Assembly: GCA_031216445.1 (NCBI GenBank)
Contig: CM062219.1
Span: 11,650,501 to 11,714,500, forward strand
Direction of reading: 5' to 3'
Length of the DNA: 64,000 bases
Source: Lateolabrax maculatus
Lineage: Eukaryota; Chordata; Actinopteri; Acropomatiformes; Lateolabracidae
Of this stretch, positions 25,715 to 39,400 are shown in pieces. The notes beneath the pieces are model-generated. The model had not been told where the DNA came from and ran no database searches. It was given only the letters and a program-made list of their open reading frames with translations. A program made the translations under genes and the position numbers. The first letter of the stretch is position 1; each line of letters begins with the position of its first letter.

Positions 25715-25890
25715 AAGGGGGAATCAAGTAATTTTTCAAGCAAAAATGCCAAACATTGGTTCTAGCTTCTCAATTCTCAAGGATTCACTGCATTTCTTTG
25801 TCTAATGTGATAATGAATTAAATATCTCTAAGGCATTTTTCACTTTTTTTACAATTTATATACTAAACAATCAACTGATAATTGATTATT
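25715..25890. repeat. Interspersed repeat family B, copy 1
   Basis: Contains TCAAGCAAAAATGCCAAACA, a TTCTTTGTCTAATGTGATAA block, and an end reading CAATCAACTGATAATTGATTA. Related copies lie at 52274-52526, 55775-55955 and 58572-58735. Complete copies appear to have ends that are inverted complements of one another. Confidence 0.7.
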
Positions 25891-25994
25891 TGTTTAATTA
25901 AAGATTACTGCCCAGCTGTCCCAGGCCCCCAGGGGCCACAAAAGCTCCATGTTCACTGTGTCCCAAATGATCTGTGGTTATTTAACAAATTAAT

Positions 25995-26170
25995 AAAGCC
26001 TTTTTCACAGCAGACGTTTTGACATACAATATAGTAGGAAAGCATAGGTGTAACTAATAACATTAATGATGGCTGAATTCCATTTAGGAGCGTGAGTTCA
26101 AGAGTCCAGGTATTTTGCAGGCTCACTCAATGACTGGGCTTACCTGGATACCATCGTTAAGATGTTGTCA
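25995..26170. repeat. Interspersed repeat family D, copy 1
   Basis: Contains TTTTTCACAGCAGACGTTTTGACA followed by a variable stretch and then AATGATGGCTGAATTCC. A diverged second copy with the same block order is at 28840-28915. Confidence 0.6.
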
Positions 26171-28839
26171 GTTTTAGTTCCACCTTTGCTTCTCCTGCTA
26201 CAACAACTCAAAATGTCTTCTGTGAAAAACACCTGTGCCCATCTGTCTGGGAGTATACACCACTAAAGCACAACATCAACCGAAATGACAAGGGACTTAA
26301 AATGGTTGCTGCTTTATGACCTAATCTTATTATCTCAGTTTGTGTAATTTTGTGCTCACATGGTGCATGTACCTAAATAATTTTGTGTTTAATCAAATTG
26401 CCACACACTAATTGATACATGGCAAACTTGCGGTCAGGCAGGAGTACTGATTAGGAGGAACTGATTGGATTCTTGGGCTCTAGAAAAATTATAATTAAGC
26501 TGCCATGCAAAGGCTGTTTTTATTGATGGGTACTTGATGGGTACATACAACAATCCACAGAGAGTGGGAGGAAGAGGGGGATCAGGTTTAAAGCTGGGCC
26601 CCCTTAATGTGGTCATGCAGTTTTTGCAATGGCTATTTTGTCTCTATATCATAAATATATGTGTTTGTGTGTGTATATATATTATTTGATTTTTATTTAT
26701 ATTTGTTTGATATAATGATCTTGTTTCAAATACTCTTCAAAAGGAGCATTATTTACACGCTGGACTGTCCCTATTCATTACATGATTATCATGATCCAGG
26801 CCTCTCTCATTACAATAAACAAAACCCAACTGTAGTTTGAACAACATGTCAGTGTTAATAATACTGACCTAGTTTTAAGGTATGCTCAGCCTATATGTTC
26901 AGAAATAGGGTAGCTCATTCATGAGTATACACCCTGGTTGGTGGGACATCTGTGCTTATGCTGCAGGAGTTTTCAGGAAACAAGCAGATACAACCAAGCA
27001 TCCAGGGCACATTCAATTTGAGGTGCTTGGCTCACATTCATAAAAAGAAAAAAATAACATGCATGTACAATCAACATCAAAACAAGCAGCACATTAATAA
27101 AGACAAAAAAAGCAGCTACGGTTGCTAAGGGACAGGTTAGTATTGCAGAGATTACATTTCACAAAGTATGGTAGCAAAGACTTGAAGTAAGCAAATCCAA
27201 AAGAACCACTGCCATGACTTGAAAGGTTGTTTCAGACACCATGAAAGTAATTCTCAGAGCAGGTGATTTCACATACAAAAAAAAGAGAAGGGTTGAATAT
27301 AATGGGACATAAAACGCAGGAGGCACAGCAAAAGTACCTGGAGCTCAAAGAAAACATGGCTGAAATTGTTGTAATAAGGCAGTAAATGATCTCGCTGCTT
27401 TAATCAATATTCTCCTATTAACTTTGAATCAAATAACGTTAGGCAAACATCTACTGTAGCTAGCAACTTTATATTATTTATTTGCTTTATATTAATATTT
27501 TTATGAGGAGTTGGTGGAGTCCAAAGGGCTCTTTTAGCCTTAGCTGGGATGCTACTATGGGACTAGTTCATGAAGTTTACCTGAGATAACGTTTGGCAAA
27601 CTAAATATTTATTTTATGTAGTTATTAAGTCAAATGTGTTGTTTGAGAGTACTTTAAATAGAGCATATTCTAACGTAAATCTCACCTTTCATTAGAGAAG
27701 CCAGGTTTTACTCCTGGCTTCAGTCTGTATTTCATTCATGGGCTCTTCTTGTCAGGGCCTTTCTTGGAAGTGGGCAGTGAGCGTCAGCCTTCTCTAACAT
27801 GGCATTCCCTTACGCCATGTTTCTTGAGAGTTGGCTGCCGGTCAACGTTTATCCACTTGTTTCTGTTCACTACAAATGTATTTCCCTCTTGGCAACAAAA
27901 TCCCTGTATGTTAAACTGGACTCTCTGGACACCTTTGGGGCTAATGAACTGACAAACTACAGCTACACAGATAGAAACCCGTTATCTTAGCGACATTAAA
28001 GCTAAAAAACTACACTCTACTAAAGTAGCATTACAGGCTCACTCCCTCCATCTGCAAAAAAGGTTTACTGGTATTAGTTTTCACACCATGGTATGATGAT
28101 TAACTGTCTCTGATGCTGATTTGCTGCCCAACATCAGCTTAAAAACTGCCTCTAGCGTACCATTTAAACATACATAAGGCAGTAGAATTCATGGAATGAG
28201 GCAATATCTAGAACTATAGACTTCAATCTAAGATTATTGCTGTAATAATATCTCATTTTTGTGCTTTTTCAGTTATTTCCCCTCACAGTGATGCACCATT
28301 TTCTGCAGTGTACTACTGTGCCACCTTGTGGATACTAACATATCCTTAAATGCTTCTGGTATAGTTTTAAAAAACTAAAAGAGATAAAGGGAGTTTTTTT
28401 TTTTTTTTACCTCTGCACCTCCGTGCAGAACAGACAACAGCGAGAAAGAGCTCAGTAAATTTTGACAAGTATGAGAGACACGCTGCTCATACTAGTGGAC
28501 AACAGTTCTCACAGTGATTTTGTGTTGGGCCTTCTAGTTCATCAAACTTGCAGGTATTACTATCCCACAAGACCCATCCTCTCTGTTACACCGTGTAAGG
28601 CAGTTGTACAAAAATATTAACAATATTTGGACAAAAAAGAGTCAAGTTGAATTTAATTGAAATAACATGTTGAAGTACATGAACTGTGTCGTGTTTCTTT
28701 TGCATGGTTATGATCAGACTGATGTTACTTTGTCTTCTTTCTTTCAAAACTCAGCGCATCTTGTTTTTTGACATTTTCGGAATAAATCTTGCTACCCGAA
28801 TCTTGCCAATATCGGAGCACTTTTGCTCCCACATCATAG

Positions 28840-28915
28840 GCCTCTTTCACAGCAGACATTTTGACTTTCCGTGTCAGGAAAAGCACAATAACACTAACAA
28901 TGGCTCAGTTCCAGC
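28840..28915. repeat. Interspersed repeat family D, copy 2
   Basis: CTTTCACAGCAGACATTTTG, then GTCAGGAAAAGCACAATAAC and AATGGCTCAGTTCC, matching 25995-26085 with substitutions and a short gap. Confidence 0.6.
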
Positions 28916-31900
28916 AACAGTGTTACAAGTCACACCTGTGTTTGATGTAAGGCAAAATGAAGAGTCCCCCGGAGCTGAGGGTGAGTGGCTGTTTGTTGAT
29001 GAGGAAGCTGAGGCTCAGCTAATGCCACTGGGGGCTGAAAAAGGGCATTAGACACCTTGTCCAAGATCCCACAGTTCTGCTCACGTTAAGCTCACGTGTG
29101 ATCAGAGGGAGGGGGCATTACCTAATAGGATCCTCACCTATAATGAAAGCCGTGGGGCCCCGTGTGCAAGTTCTAGCTGATCACCCTGAGGCGCTTCCTT
29201 CACCAGTGTCTACTACCCTGTATGACACCAAAAGCTCCCTGTGTGAAAACCCCTAGTCTTTGTCATGACTTGTGGTTACAATGTCCCTCTGTTACCAGAT
29301 AGGGAACCTCGCCAAGAGATAGTGTTGTGATTACAACTGTTGAACTAATGCACGAATTATGCCTGTGAACTCTGCCACAATATTCTTTACTGTTTATTGA
29401 CTCCACAGTAGATAAGTAGATAAGTGTCTGCTACTTTGAAAGTGACCTTTCTTAATTTAATGAAGTTTTTTTTTATTTGTGTGTAAGACACTTATTCATT
29501 TTACTTTTTTACTTACTTTTCTGTGTTTTATGCCATTTACTACAAACTTCATAGAGATCCGAAGTCTTTTACGCCCCCCAGGGAGCCTCTGTTCCATGAG
29601 CTCCTGTTCCACAAAAACGTTTTTGAATGGAGGGATTCTTTTATTGAACTTTCTGAAAAGCTGAAACATAGTACTCCCCTATTCTGATTGAATTCTCTCT
29701 TACTGGGTGCCTGAACTCAGCACTTAATGATAATTTTCTTCAAGTGCCCTAGTAAGCCGTGACAGTGAGCCAGCATGCACAATACCAGGAAACTGGGCCC
29801 TGAAGTTTTCCAAAGTAAAGCATAGTGGAAGTTAGTAGCATACTAACTAGATATAATTTTATTTCAAGTAGCCAATGGTTTCCATTCACATTAATATGTT
29901 ATGAAAATCAATCACACTGCAAACTTGATTGAAAATTTTTATCCATCCTGACTGACGTATTTTTTTAATCTTGTTTATGTGTTTGGAAGTATGGATTGTT
30001 TTGCTGAGGTGTTGGTGGGATGGTGGTGGGATGGTCAGTGCATTCACAAGCTGGAAAATCAAACAAACAAGCAAACTTGGATGGTGTGAAAATGATACCG
30101 TAACTTTGGTGGCTTTGTGCCCTGATTTCAAATAATTTACTTGACACCGGACCAACCAGAATGTGAAGCGTTCACCACTGATGTTGAATTCACGCTATCA
30201 GTGCTGTCCATAAGTCTGTTTTTTCCAGGCCAGGCCGGTAGGTTTGTTTCCCTGTTTCAGGCCATCGGCGCCTCTGCCAGAAGTCCCTAAATGAGACAGA
30301 TATGGAGACACAGGGAAAGGTTCGTAAGACACAACTGTGTCTGTTGTGACCACAGGAGGTCCAAGAGGCAACTACAGTATTTTCCCACATCATGTAGACT
30401 ATGTATGGTAAATGGACTCCTGCAGGAGATCAGTTTCTTCTCATCAGTAGTGTTTGCGGTCTTGCTGCCCTGGGATGTGATTTGTGGTGTGTTTGTGTTT
30501 TAAACACCGGCTGGTTCTTCCCAGGGTCATGTTCAGGTTTCAGTCTTGGTGAACATTAAAGTAAAGTGAGCCACACAAAATCAAACACATCTGACCTGTC
30601 TGGAGTCATTAGAAGGCCGAAGTCTCCTCTTGGTTTTAAAATCAGGAGTAAAATCAGCGAGTGTGACCGAGCCTTAATCCCCACAGAGCACTGGCCTCAT
30701 TCCAGTGATTGATTCTCATTCAAGTGAATATTGATTGTCCCCATTAGAGATTTCAAGCAGCCATAACAGTACCAGTCTAATAATTCCCCCATCTCACTCC
30801 CTTACATCTCTTCCTCTCCACACCGTTCAAGCTGTTACACCTTAGTAGAAGGCTATGGTGGTCACTGTAATAGTTTGGCATTTTTACATGTTTATTCAGA
30901 CCTTTTAACGTGGAACATTAACACAACACAAATCACATGGTTTTACTTCATGTTAATCCTCTTAATTTGATGCATCCCATGTCCCCTCCCTTACTGGATT
31001 TACTGTTCAGATACAAACTTATCCTTACTACACACATGGTTTCTACCATACAGTTTTTTATATATTATATTACCAATAATTTTCATTTATACCAGCACAT
31101 TAACAAAACCAGACAATTTTTCAATTTCTCTGTTTCATCTCCTATTTTCTCCTCTCCTCCCCACAGCATCAGCTGTGACAGAGCACTATAACCTTGGACA
31201 TGGATGTCTGCATTATAATGATAATAATATGATTCACTGGATCGAAGCAGCTCGGAAACACTGGAACATACATGGTGAAAGATGACGTAAATGTCAAAGG
31301 TAGGTTGGTGTTATCTGGATTCGACGTACCGTGAGTAACAAATGACAAATTAATGTTGTAAAGTCACACAACAGCCTTCGATAATCGAATTTATGCTTAG
31401 TGAGTGCAAATTAGATGGGAGTATTCTTTTGGGTAATGACTGCTTAAGGCCATTTAATTACAGGACTTAAATACTTAATTACTCTCTGACTTACATAAGA
31501 TCATAATAAGAGTATACGGCCATTGTTGCTTAGAAAATGTATACACGTGCAGCTATAGTTGGGTTAAAATCTAATCTGGTGTTTTTTGCAAACCTTTAAC
31601 CACATAGTTTGTTACAGGAGTGTCTCATTGGGCTCTCTCAGTGGACAATTCCCCAGTCTATCATCACATTCTTGCTACACAACCTATAAAACCTCCACAT
31701 GCACAAGTTAAATAGAAAGTAAAATATTGACCATCGCTCCCATGTCATAGAAAGTGTTCTATTGTTGTTGTTGTTGTTGCCTGCGTTAAACTAGTGAAAA
31801 TGTTAACATTAAGGTGGCTGTTCTGTCGTAATGGATTGCTAGACTATTACTTTTCCAATATTCTTTTTATTTTCTCTTTGCTAATGCCAGGGCCCGTTCT

Positions 31901-33040
31901 GGGAACCTTGGGTGAGCACCCAGGACACCCTAAAGGTACACCTGGCCAGCCACACCTACAGTACATACATAGTATTAAGGGTCCTGTGCGGTTAAAAGTA
32001 CAATACATCCCTGTGAAATGAGTTGAACAATGAAGAAGTATAAAATGCAAATACGCAAGTAAAGTACAAGTACCTCAAAATTGTACTTAAGCACAGTACT
32101 TATACTCTTACTTTCCACCATTGAGAACCAAACATATTTTTAAAACAAGGTGATTACTATACCCTTATATATGTACCTCATTTGTTGTTGAGTTCCTAGC
32201 CCATGTTGAATCACTAAATTCCTGACTCTTATCACTATATCACTATCCTGCAGAGACACCTAGTGTCTGATTATAGTACTTTCTTTATATTTGTACAATA
32301 ATGTTTTATTGTGGGTTCTTTTTGTGTTTTTTTTTTCAGTAACCATACATGGTCTTTGCAGGTTGTGTAACGTGATGACAACGGTAGCAACCATATATTT
32401 TGTTCTCTATGTTGTGCCCTCCTTGAAACATTGGCCTTTAGACTAATAATTAACGCATAAATAAACACTCATGTCTTTAAGGAAAAAGACAACGATCTAG
32501 TGTTCACTGTGGGAGGGGTGAAGTTGGGGTGAAGTGCCTTTTATTTGTCATAGACTGAAAATAAATATTTCCTCGTTGGTATCAAGGAATCTTGGTTGGT
32601 AGACCTATTTAAAGATCAAAAGTGAAAGCCTCACTTTGATTAAAACATTTTATAAGATTGATAATAACATTTACAGTAAGTCATTTGTGCCTCTTCCTGG
32701 ATCTCTCTGCTATTTTGTGAACATAAATAGCCAAAAATGTCCCCCGAAACGATGTGTTATCAACAGATGTAGGCCTATTTATTGGATAGTCCAGTTTTAC
32801 TTATTGACAGGTGTCAAAGTCAGTGCGGGGAGCAGTAAGTGGGAAAATGATGACTATGAAACAGAGATGTTGGATTAATTTTCTATCAGGAAGCAGCTAC
32901 TCAGTTGTGTTTCTAAATATTATTTAGTATTAAAATAGTATAGAACACTATTTGATATGACTTTTCTGTTTTCTAAACTACAGTATACTAAATCACAAGT
33001 TGCTTTAGTTTTGGAAAGTGTCCTGTAACTGTATGTGTTT

Positions 33041-33104
33041 GAATTGAATTGAATTGAATTGAATTTAACTGCTTAATTGAATTGAATTGAATTGAATTGA
33101 ATTT
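33041..33104. repeat. GAATT pentanucleotide array
   Basis: Two runs of GAATT units (five and six) separated by TAACTGCTTA, about 375 bases upstream of the slc5a1 start codon. Confidence 0.95.
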
Positions 33105-33174
33105 AGCTGCAGTGCTGATTGAGTTTATATGTAGTTCCTTTGTTTTAAAGGAACACTTGTTTCTTTACTTGTGG

Positions 33175-33187
33175 GTTGATCATTAAC
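33175..33187. promoter_or_regulatory. HNF1-like binding site upstream of slc5a1
   Basis: GTTGATCATTAAC matches the palindromic HNF1 consensus GTTAATNATTAAC at 11 of 12 specified bases. It lies 290 bases 5' of the slc5a1 ATG. Mammalian SGLT1 promoters are known to be driven by HNF1 together with Sp1. A C-rich Sp1-like tract is present downstream at about 33321-33337. Function here is inferred from motif plus gene identity. Confidence 0.55.
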
Positions 33188-33477
33188 AACATTATTTGCT
33201 AAAACGTTACACATTTTTACATCCACAGTCACGTATCAGCAAGGTTTATTTGCAGATACACTTTCAACCAAACACAACATCTGGTAAATTATAAGATAAA
33301 CACACTCTTTCTGTTTTTTCCCCCTCCCATCCCCCCATATTTCCCACACTCACACACAAAGACACACACCTCAACTTGCTTGCAAGACCAAAGGTACGTA
33401 AGTGTCTGTGCAGGTGCTTCAGTCACAGAGGAGCGACTCCAGCGACGCACCTGTTCTCTAGTCACCCCCTTAGCAAA

Positions 33478-36400
33478 ATGTCTCAAGATTATTTTGGATT
33501 CTCCTTAATAAGGGGCAATGTGAGAAACGGCACATCCACTGTGGCTCTTAACAATGCAGCAGATATCTCCGTTATTGTGATTTACTTTTTGGTTGTCTTG
33601 GCTGTGGGAGTATGGGTGAGTTGTTTAGTCTTTAGTCAGTTATTTAAATCCTTCTTCTCTTTGAATAGTTCATTCCTCACCAGTTTTATGGCGGTGAGAG
33701 TTTTTGTTGTTTATTTACATTAAACTCAGAACTTAAAAGAAATTCTGTCTTTACAGAGTCATGAAAAATATATAATAATGATTTATATGTTGGGTAAGTG
33801 AAAATATTAATAATGAATTTAATTAAATGTATTATTTTATTTTTTAAAAGGCCTCTCACTTTTAGCAACATTTACAGCAGCACTCGAGCAAATGAGACAA
33901 AGGAGTTGATTGATATTGCGCAATCACAGCAGCTTACTCACAACCTAGTTCACAATTCTTTTATAGCAGATCGGAGTAGTTGTACATTTCAGAATGCACA
34001 TAGTTAAATTAGATTAAGTTACAAGCAGTAATGTTATGTGATATTATTGACTTGTATGCAGTGATTCTGTTGTGTTCTTTGGTCACTGTTATAGGCAGCT
34101 GTGTATAAAACAGTAATCACTGTTGAATTACAGATTCTGTTGCTGTTTTATGGATTTTCTAAAATGTGCCCTTTTCCTGTTGCAGGCTATGGTCCGCACC
34201 AACCGAGCCACAGTCGGTGGCTTCTTTCTTGCAGGAAGGAGTATGGTGTGGTGGCCGGTGGGTAATTTTATTGATCAGAATAAGACAGAAAGACTCTTCC
34301 AGTCTTACAGCAATAAGGGAAATTATGGCTGCAATATCTCATGCTGTTTTTATTGTTTTGTGCTAATTGGTTGTATAAAATATGATGCAGTGTGTCATAA
34401 TTGAAGCACTTTGTGTAACAATGGGTTTTATTAGAGTGATTGGGTTTGTAAATCATCTATCACTTATCAATTGCACTGATCACATGACATACCATAAAAG
34501 CCTAGTCAGCAAGTATCTTCAATGCACCCCATCATTTCTCTTCTTGGATATTTGTTCAATACCTTTGTTGTTATCAAATGCATTCAAAAAAGGTTGGGAG
34601 AGTTTTAGAAATTATACATGCATATTTATATATTTATATTATATTTATAAATAGAACTATGCACTCCACAGATCGGAGCATCACTCTTTGCCAGCAACAT
34701 TGGCAGTGGCCACTTTGTGGGAATTGCTGGGACTGCTGCAGCTTCAGGAATAGCCATTGGTGGATTTGAATGGAATGTGAGTAATTGTGTGTGATGTGCT
34801 AATTACACCATTATCACTTCTTACACAAATGTATTTCTAACCTGTGACACAGATATTATCAGTTATCGCTGTCAGGTGAGCTGATAAGTCTGTAAATTGT
34901 GGATGAAAGGAAACAGAAGGGCAACAGAAGTCAACTTTATCTTTATAGGAACATTTTGAGTAAATGTGGACATTGATTATTTATGGTTTGTGTCATTGTA
35001 TGTTTGTGTGTTTCAGGCTCTTATAGTGGTCGTCATTCTGGGATGGCTCTTTGTGCCCATCTACATTAAAGCTGGGGTAAACAGAACCACATGTTGAACC
35101 TATAAAACACCTTACTTTTTATACATATACATAATTATATATCCTATCCAAATATGCATTCATAATCGTTGTTAACTTATATCTTAACTTACAGTTTAAT
35201 CATGAGTTCTTACGTTTTCTGAGTTCTTAATTTATATCTTTAAAGGCAGAAAAAAATCATGGTGGGAAACCGTAACATTAGAGAACAAAAGTAAAACAAA
35301 TACAAAATCTCATATATTATGAATGCGTTCAGGTGGTCACCATGCCTGAGTACCTGAAGAAGAGGTTTGGAGGACAGCGTATTCGTATCTATCTCTCTGT
35401 GCTGTCCCTCTTCCTGTATGTTTTCACCAAGATCTCAGTAAGTCACCACATCTAAACCCTCAATGATGGACTGTATTTCAACATTGTACCAGTATTGTTT
35501 ATTGAAATGATCTGTTTTCTACTCTCCTCTCCACTCAGGCAGACATGTTCTCTGGCGCCATTTTCATCAACCAGGCTCTTGGGCTGAATATCTACCTTGC
35601 TGTTATCATGCTACTATCAATTACTGCACTCTATACCGTCACAGGTCTGTCCCCATAGGATGCATTCACTTCCATTTCCATGGGACTCACAGATCACTTA
35701 TAAAGTAAAACCAGAGGTCTTATCTTCTTTACAGTATGAATGGCACTATGACTGGGGTTAAAGTCTTCTCAAGGCCAAATGTAGACATGTAGACACACAC
35801 ATACACTCTCTCTCTTCCTGGCTAGTTTATCTGTGGTGTGTTATTGTGGTTAATTACCCATAAACTGCGATAAGCAAGAAGTGGCCTTCTGCTGCTTTTT
35901 TTTTTTTATTTTTATAATCCACACCTGAACTTTTGCTTTATAGGATGCACAGTGAAAGAATACTTACATCATGAAGCTTAACACTGAATATTTGGTGTGA
36001 TGAATAGGGTCATAAACAAAGATATCTTGATTTTATTCTCTCCAATATGTTCAGTTATGTACATTAGTAGTGATAAAAGGTGTTGGTTTTGGATGAAAAT
36101 GATAACATCACATATTGTATCTCAGGTGGATTGGCTGCAGTGATCTACACAGACACCCTGCAGACCATCATCATGATTGTTGGATCATTCATCCTTATGG
36201 GCTTTGGTAATATGGTATTTTCATTTTCTTATCCTTATACTCGTTTGATTTTTTTATTAGTTATTGTGACAAGACAAATCCTTGTCATCGTTATCAAATT
36301 GTTGAAATGAATGTGAATCTAAAATATCCTCAGCTTTCAATGAGGTGGGAGGTTATGAAAACTTCCAGCAGCGCTACATGGAGGCCATCCCTTCCATCAC

Positions 36401-39400
36401 GACTAACATCAGTGAAAGCTGCTACGAGCCTCGGGCAGACTCCTTCCATATTTTTAGGGATGCGATTACAGGAGACCTGCCATGGCCTGGCCTCGTGTTT
36501 GGACTCACCATTCAGGCTACCTGGTACTGGTGCACTGATCAGGTCAGTCAATGAATTGGGCAACACTGTTGGGGCGTGACCACTGGGATACTTTACTTGT
36601 GCTGACTCAATGGCAGCTGTTACAAAAGACTAAGAACAATCCATGGCCATCAACACACACACGTAGAATTGATTCCCACACATTTGTACACACTTTTATG
36701 CGCCTTTATCTTGCCAGACTCACTCAAGCAGTCTGAGGCGGCCTGCTGTAAGAGGACAGACATGCTTTTAGTTAGACCTTAATGCACTCCCAGAGACTGA
36801 GATAAGATTAACAGGCAGACTAATGCTGGATCTCACTGAAGAATGAGATGCTAATTCAAATGTCGACATCCAGCACACACATAAACACATTATGGGCGGC
36901 CTACTTTATCCCTGTTCAGTTGACAGAATAAAATAATTGGCTTTTTTGGACATGTTTTATTTACACATCAACATGTGCTTAAAGTATCAAAAGTCTCTGT
37001 CAGTGTTAATATCATAATTATTGATGCATTATCATGTATCCGGTACTTAAATGTTGGAAATGGTCAAGGTGGAGCTTCTTTTAACTATTTTCAATAGCCT
37101 ACTGTTGGCAGGTAATATAATCTATAATAATGCATCATATTTTGTAAACTGATCGTGATTTGTATTTAAAATCTTCCTAATGTTGACCAGTGTGTAGGAT
37201 TTGGGGGGTCCTATTGGCAGACATTGGATAAAATATTCATAAGTATGTTTTCACTTGTGCATAATCACTTGAAACTAGTAATCGTTGTGTTTGGTTATCT
37301 CAGAACGAATCCTTCATATCTACATACCACACCGCCATGTTTCTACAGTAGCCCAGAGCGGACAAACACTGGCTCTAGATTGGTCACCATAGGTTCTCTT
37401 ACACGCTATGCTGGGAAGGGTGGGGAGAGGGTATTCAGTTGGTTGGCATAACCACTAGATGCCACTAAATCCTATACAGGTCTCTTAAATACAGTACTTA
37501 AGTAAATATATTTAGTAACCTTCCACTGCTGCATGGCACTACTGATCTCTTCCCATTTCTTTTTTTTTCCCGTAGGTGATTGTCCAGCGCTGCCTCTCAG
37601 CCAAAAATTTATCTCACGTTAAGGCAGGCTGTATCTTATGCGGCTACCTGAAGTTGCTGCCCATGTTCCTCATGGTTTTCCCCGGGATGATCAGCAGGAT
37701 CCTTTATGCTGGTGAGTGTGTTGTGGTTTCTGAAGTTCATAATGCGTAAAGTTTAGGCTGAAGCAAGCTCACTGGCTGAAAGTACTATTGTAGCTCATGC
37801 ACATCTTACCACAGACATAATGGTGGATTTAATATATTTCTAAACTTCCCGCTGATCTCATTCATATTATTCTAGATGTGGTGGCTTGTGTAGACCCGAA
37901 GGAATGTAAAATATACTGTGGGGCCAGTGTCGGCTGCACCAACATTGCTTATCCCAAACTGGTGGTGGATCTCATGCCCAATGGTGGGTGCCTAAAGACC
38001 TTGTGCACTGATAATGCAAATGGCTGCCTTTTTTCCTCAAGTTATTTTTCCCCATTTTAATGTGTTATTCTATCTATTTCAGGTCTGCGAGGTCTCATGC
38101 TGTCGGTGATGATGGCCTCTCTGATGAGCTCACTTACCTCCATCTTCAACAGTGCCAGTACTCTCTTCACAATGGACATCTACACTAAGGTTCGCCGCTC
38201 AGCCAACGAGAGGGAACTCATGATTGCCGGCAGGTAAAACACATTTTGGTGTTCAGTTACAGTTTGGGGTTCAGTTTGATGGGACTTCTGATGATGAGAA
38301 TTCACAGTGCCTCACTGCCACTATCTCCACAGAGTGTTTATCTTGTTCCTGATTGGTGTGAGCATAGCATGGATCCCTGTGGTGCAGTCAGCCCAGAGTG
38401 GTCAGCTCTTCGACTACATCCAGTCCATTACCAGCTACCTCACACCACCCATTGCGGCTGTCTTCATGCTTGCCATCTTCTGCAAACGTGTCAACGAGTC
38501 TGTGAGTTTCCACTTCAATGCTAATACTAAGTATAGTAGCATAGCTGAGGCTGATGGGAACCGAAGTATTGGAAAAATTTAAATGTTGACCTGATGATGG
38601 CACTAGTTGAAAAAGGGAACATTTATCCTGTGGGGGACTTGAATGTTTGTACCAACTTCCATGTATAATCCATTCAATTGCTGTTTAGATATTTCAGTCT
38701 GGATCAAAGTGGTAAACCAACAGACAGACAGACAGACCAGTCCATTATAATCATTTTAAGTAATTAGTGCCTAAAGGTCTTTGGCAACAGCTTTCTCTTT
38801 TTTTGCTTCCTCTGATGTCTTTTCTAACAATAAAGCAGATGAACAACATGGACATCTGTTAGTGATCCGAAAAAGCGGGTCTGGGGTCAAAAGATTTTGT
38901 TTTTAAAATGTGGTGTGAACATGTAATCCCTGTTGATATTTTTCTCACTCTCATGATCGTCAGAATAGCTAAGCCAAAAGACGGAAGTCATGCACTGCAT
39001 CAGCTGATCTTTGTCAATTAGCAGCAGATTCAAACAATGAAGGCGTTTTTACAATCTGACAAACGCACGCTGCTGTTATAACTGCCTTATCTCATTTCAC
39101 CAGCTTCCTCCTTCCACCCTGGCTTCTTGTTTGCCGTCTCCATTACTATTTCATATCTTAGTTATATGTGTCTGCTGGAGGCTGCTCTGTAAAGCCTACT
39201 CCTGTGGTGGTTCTGTGGCCCAACAGAATCCATTGCATGCTGTTTGGAATTATTTAGGAACACATCTTCAAGAGCAGAGAATCATTACAACCTTATTAAC
39301 ATATTTTGCAAGAATATATGTAATCTCCTTTTTATTCATGCTAGCGCCACAGCTCGAGGGCAGTGTTGGGTCGGAAGGTCGGTCGACCATTTTGGTCCAG

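Larger units (their letters stand above)
18096..33040. other. Gene-poor region between gnaz and slc5a1
   Basis: About 15 kb with no recognisable coding exon. Open frames are short and of random composition. What can be named are interspersed repeats and a LINE-like relic, listed separately. A small GC-rich patch at about 22490-22560, followed by TATAAAAAG at 22559, stands out but has no adjacent reading frame that I recognise. Transcribed noncoding RNA genes cannot be excluded from sequence alone. Confidence 0.65.

Noticed and set aside
31847..32050. Frames on both strands rich in Gly-Pro that look collagen-like
   Set aside because: Very short, no repeats of Gly-X-Y beyond chance, no splice borders, and no neighbouring exon of the same kind.
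33041..33104. Possible CRISPR-like or regulatory repeat array
   Set aside because: The unit is only five bases with no spacers; it is a simple microsatellite in a vertebrate genome.
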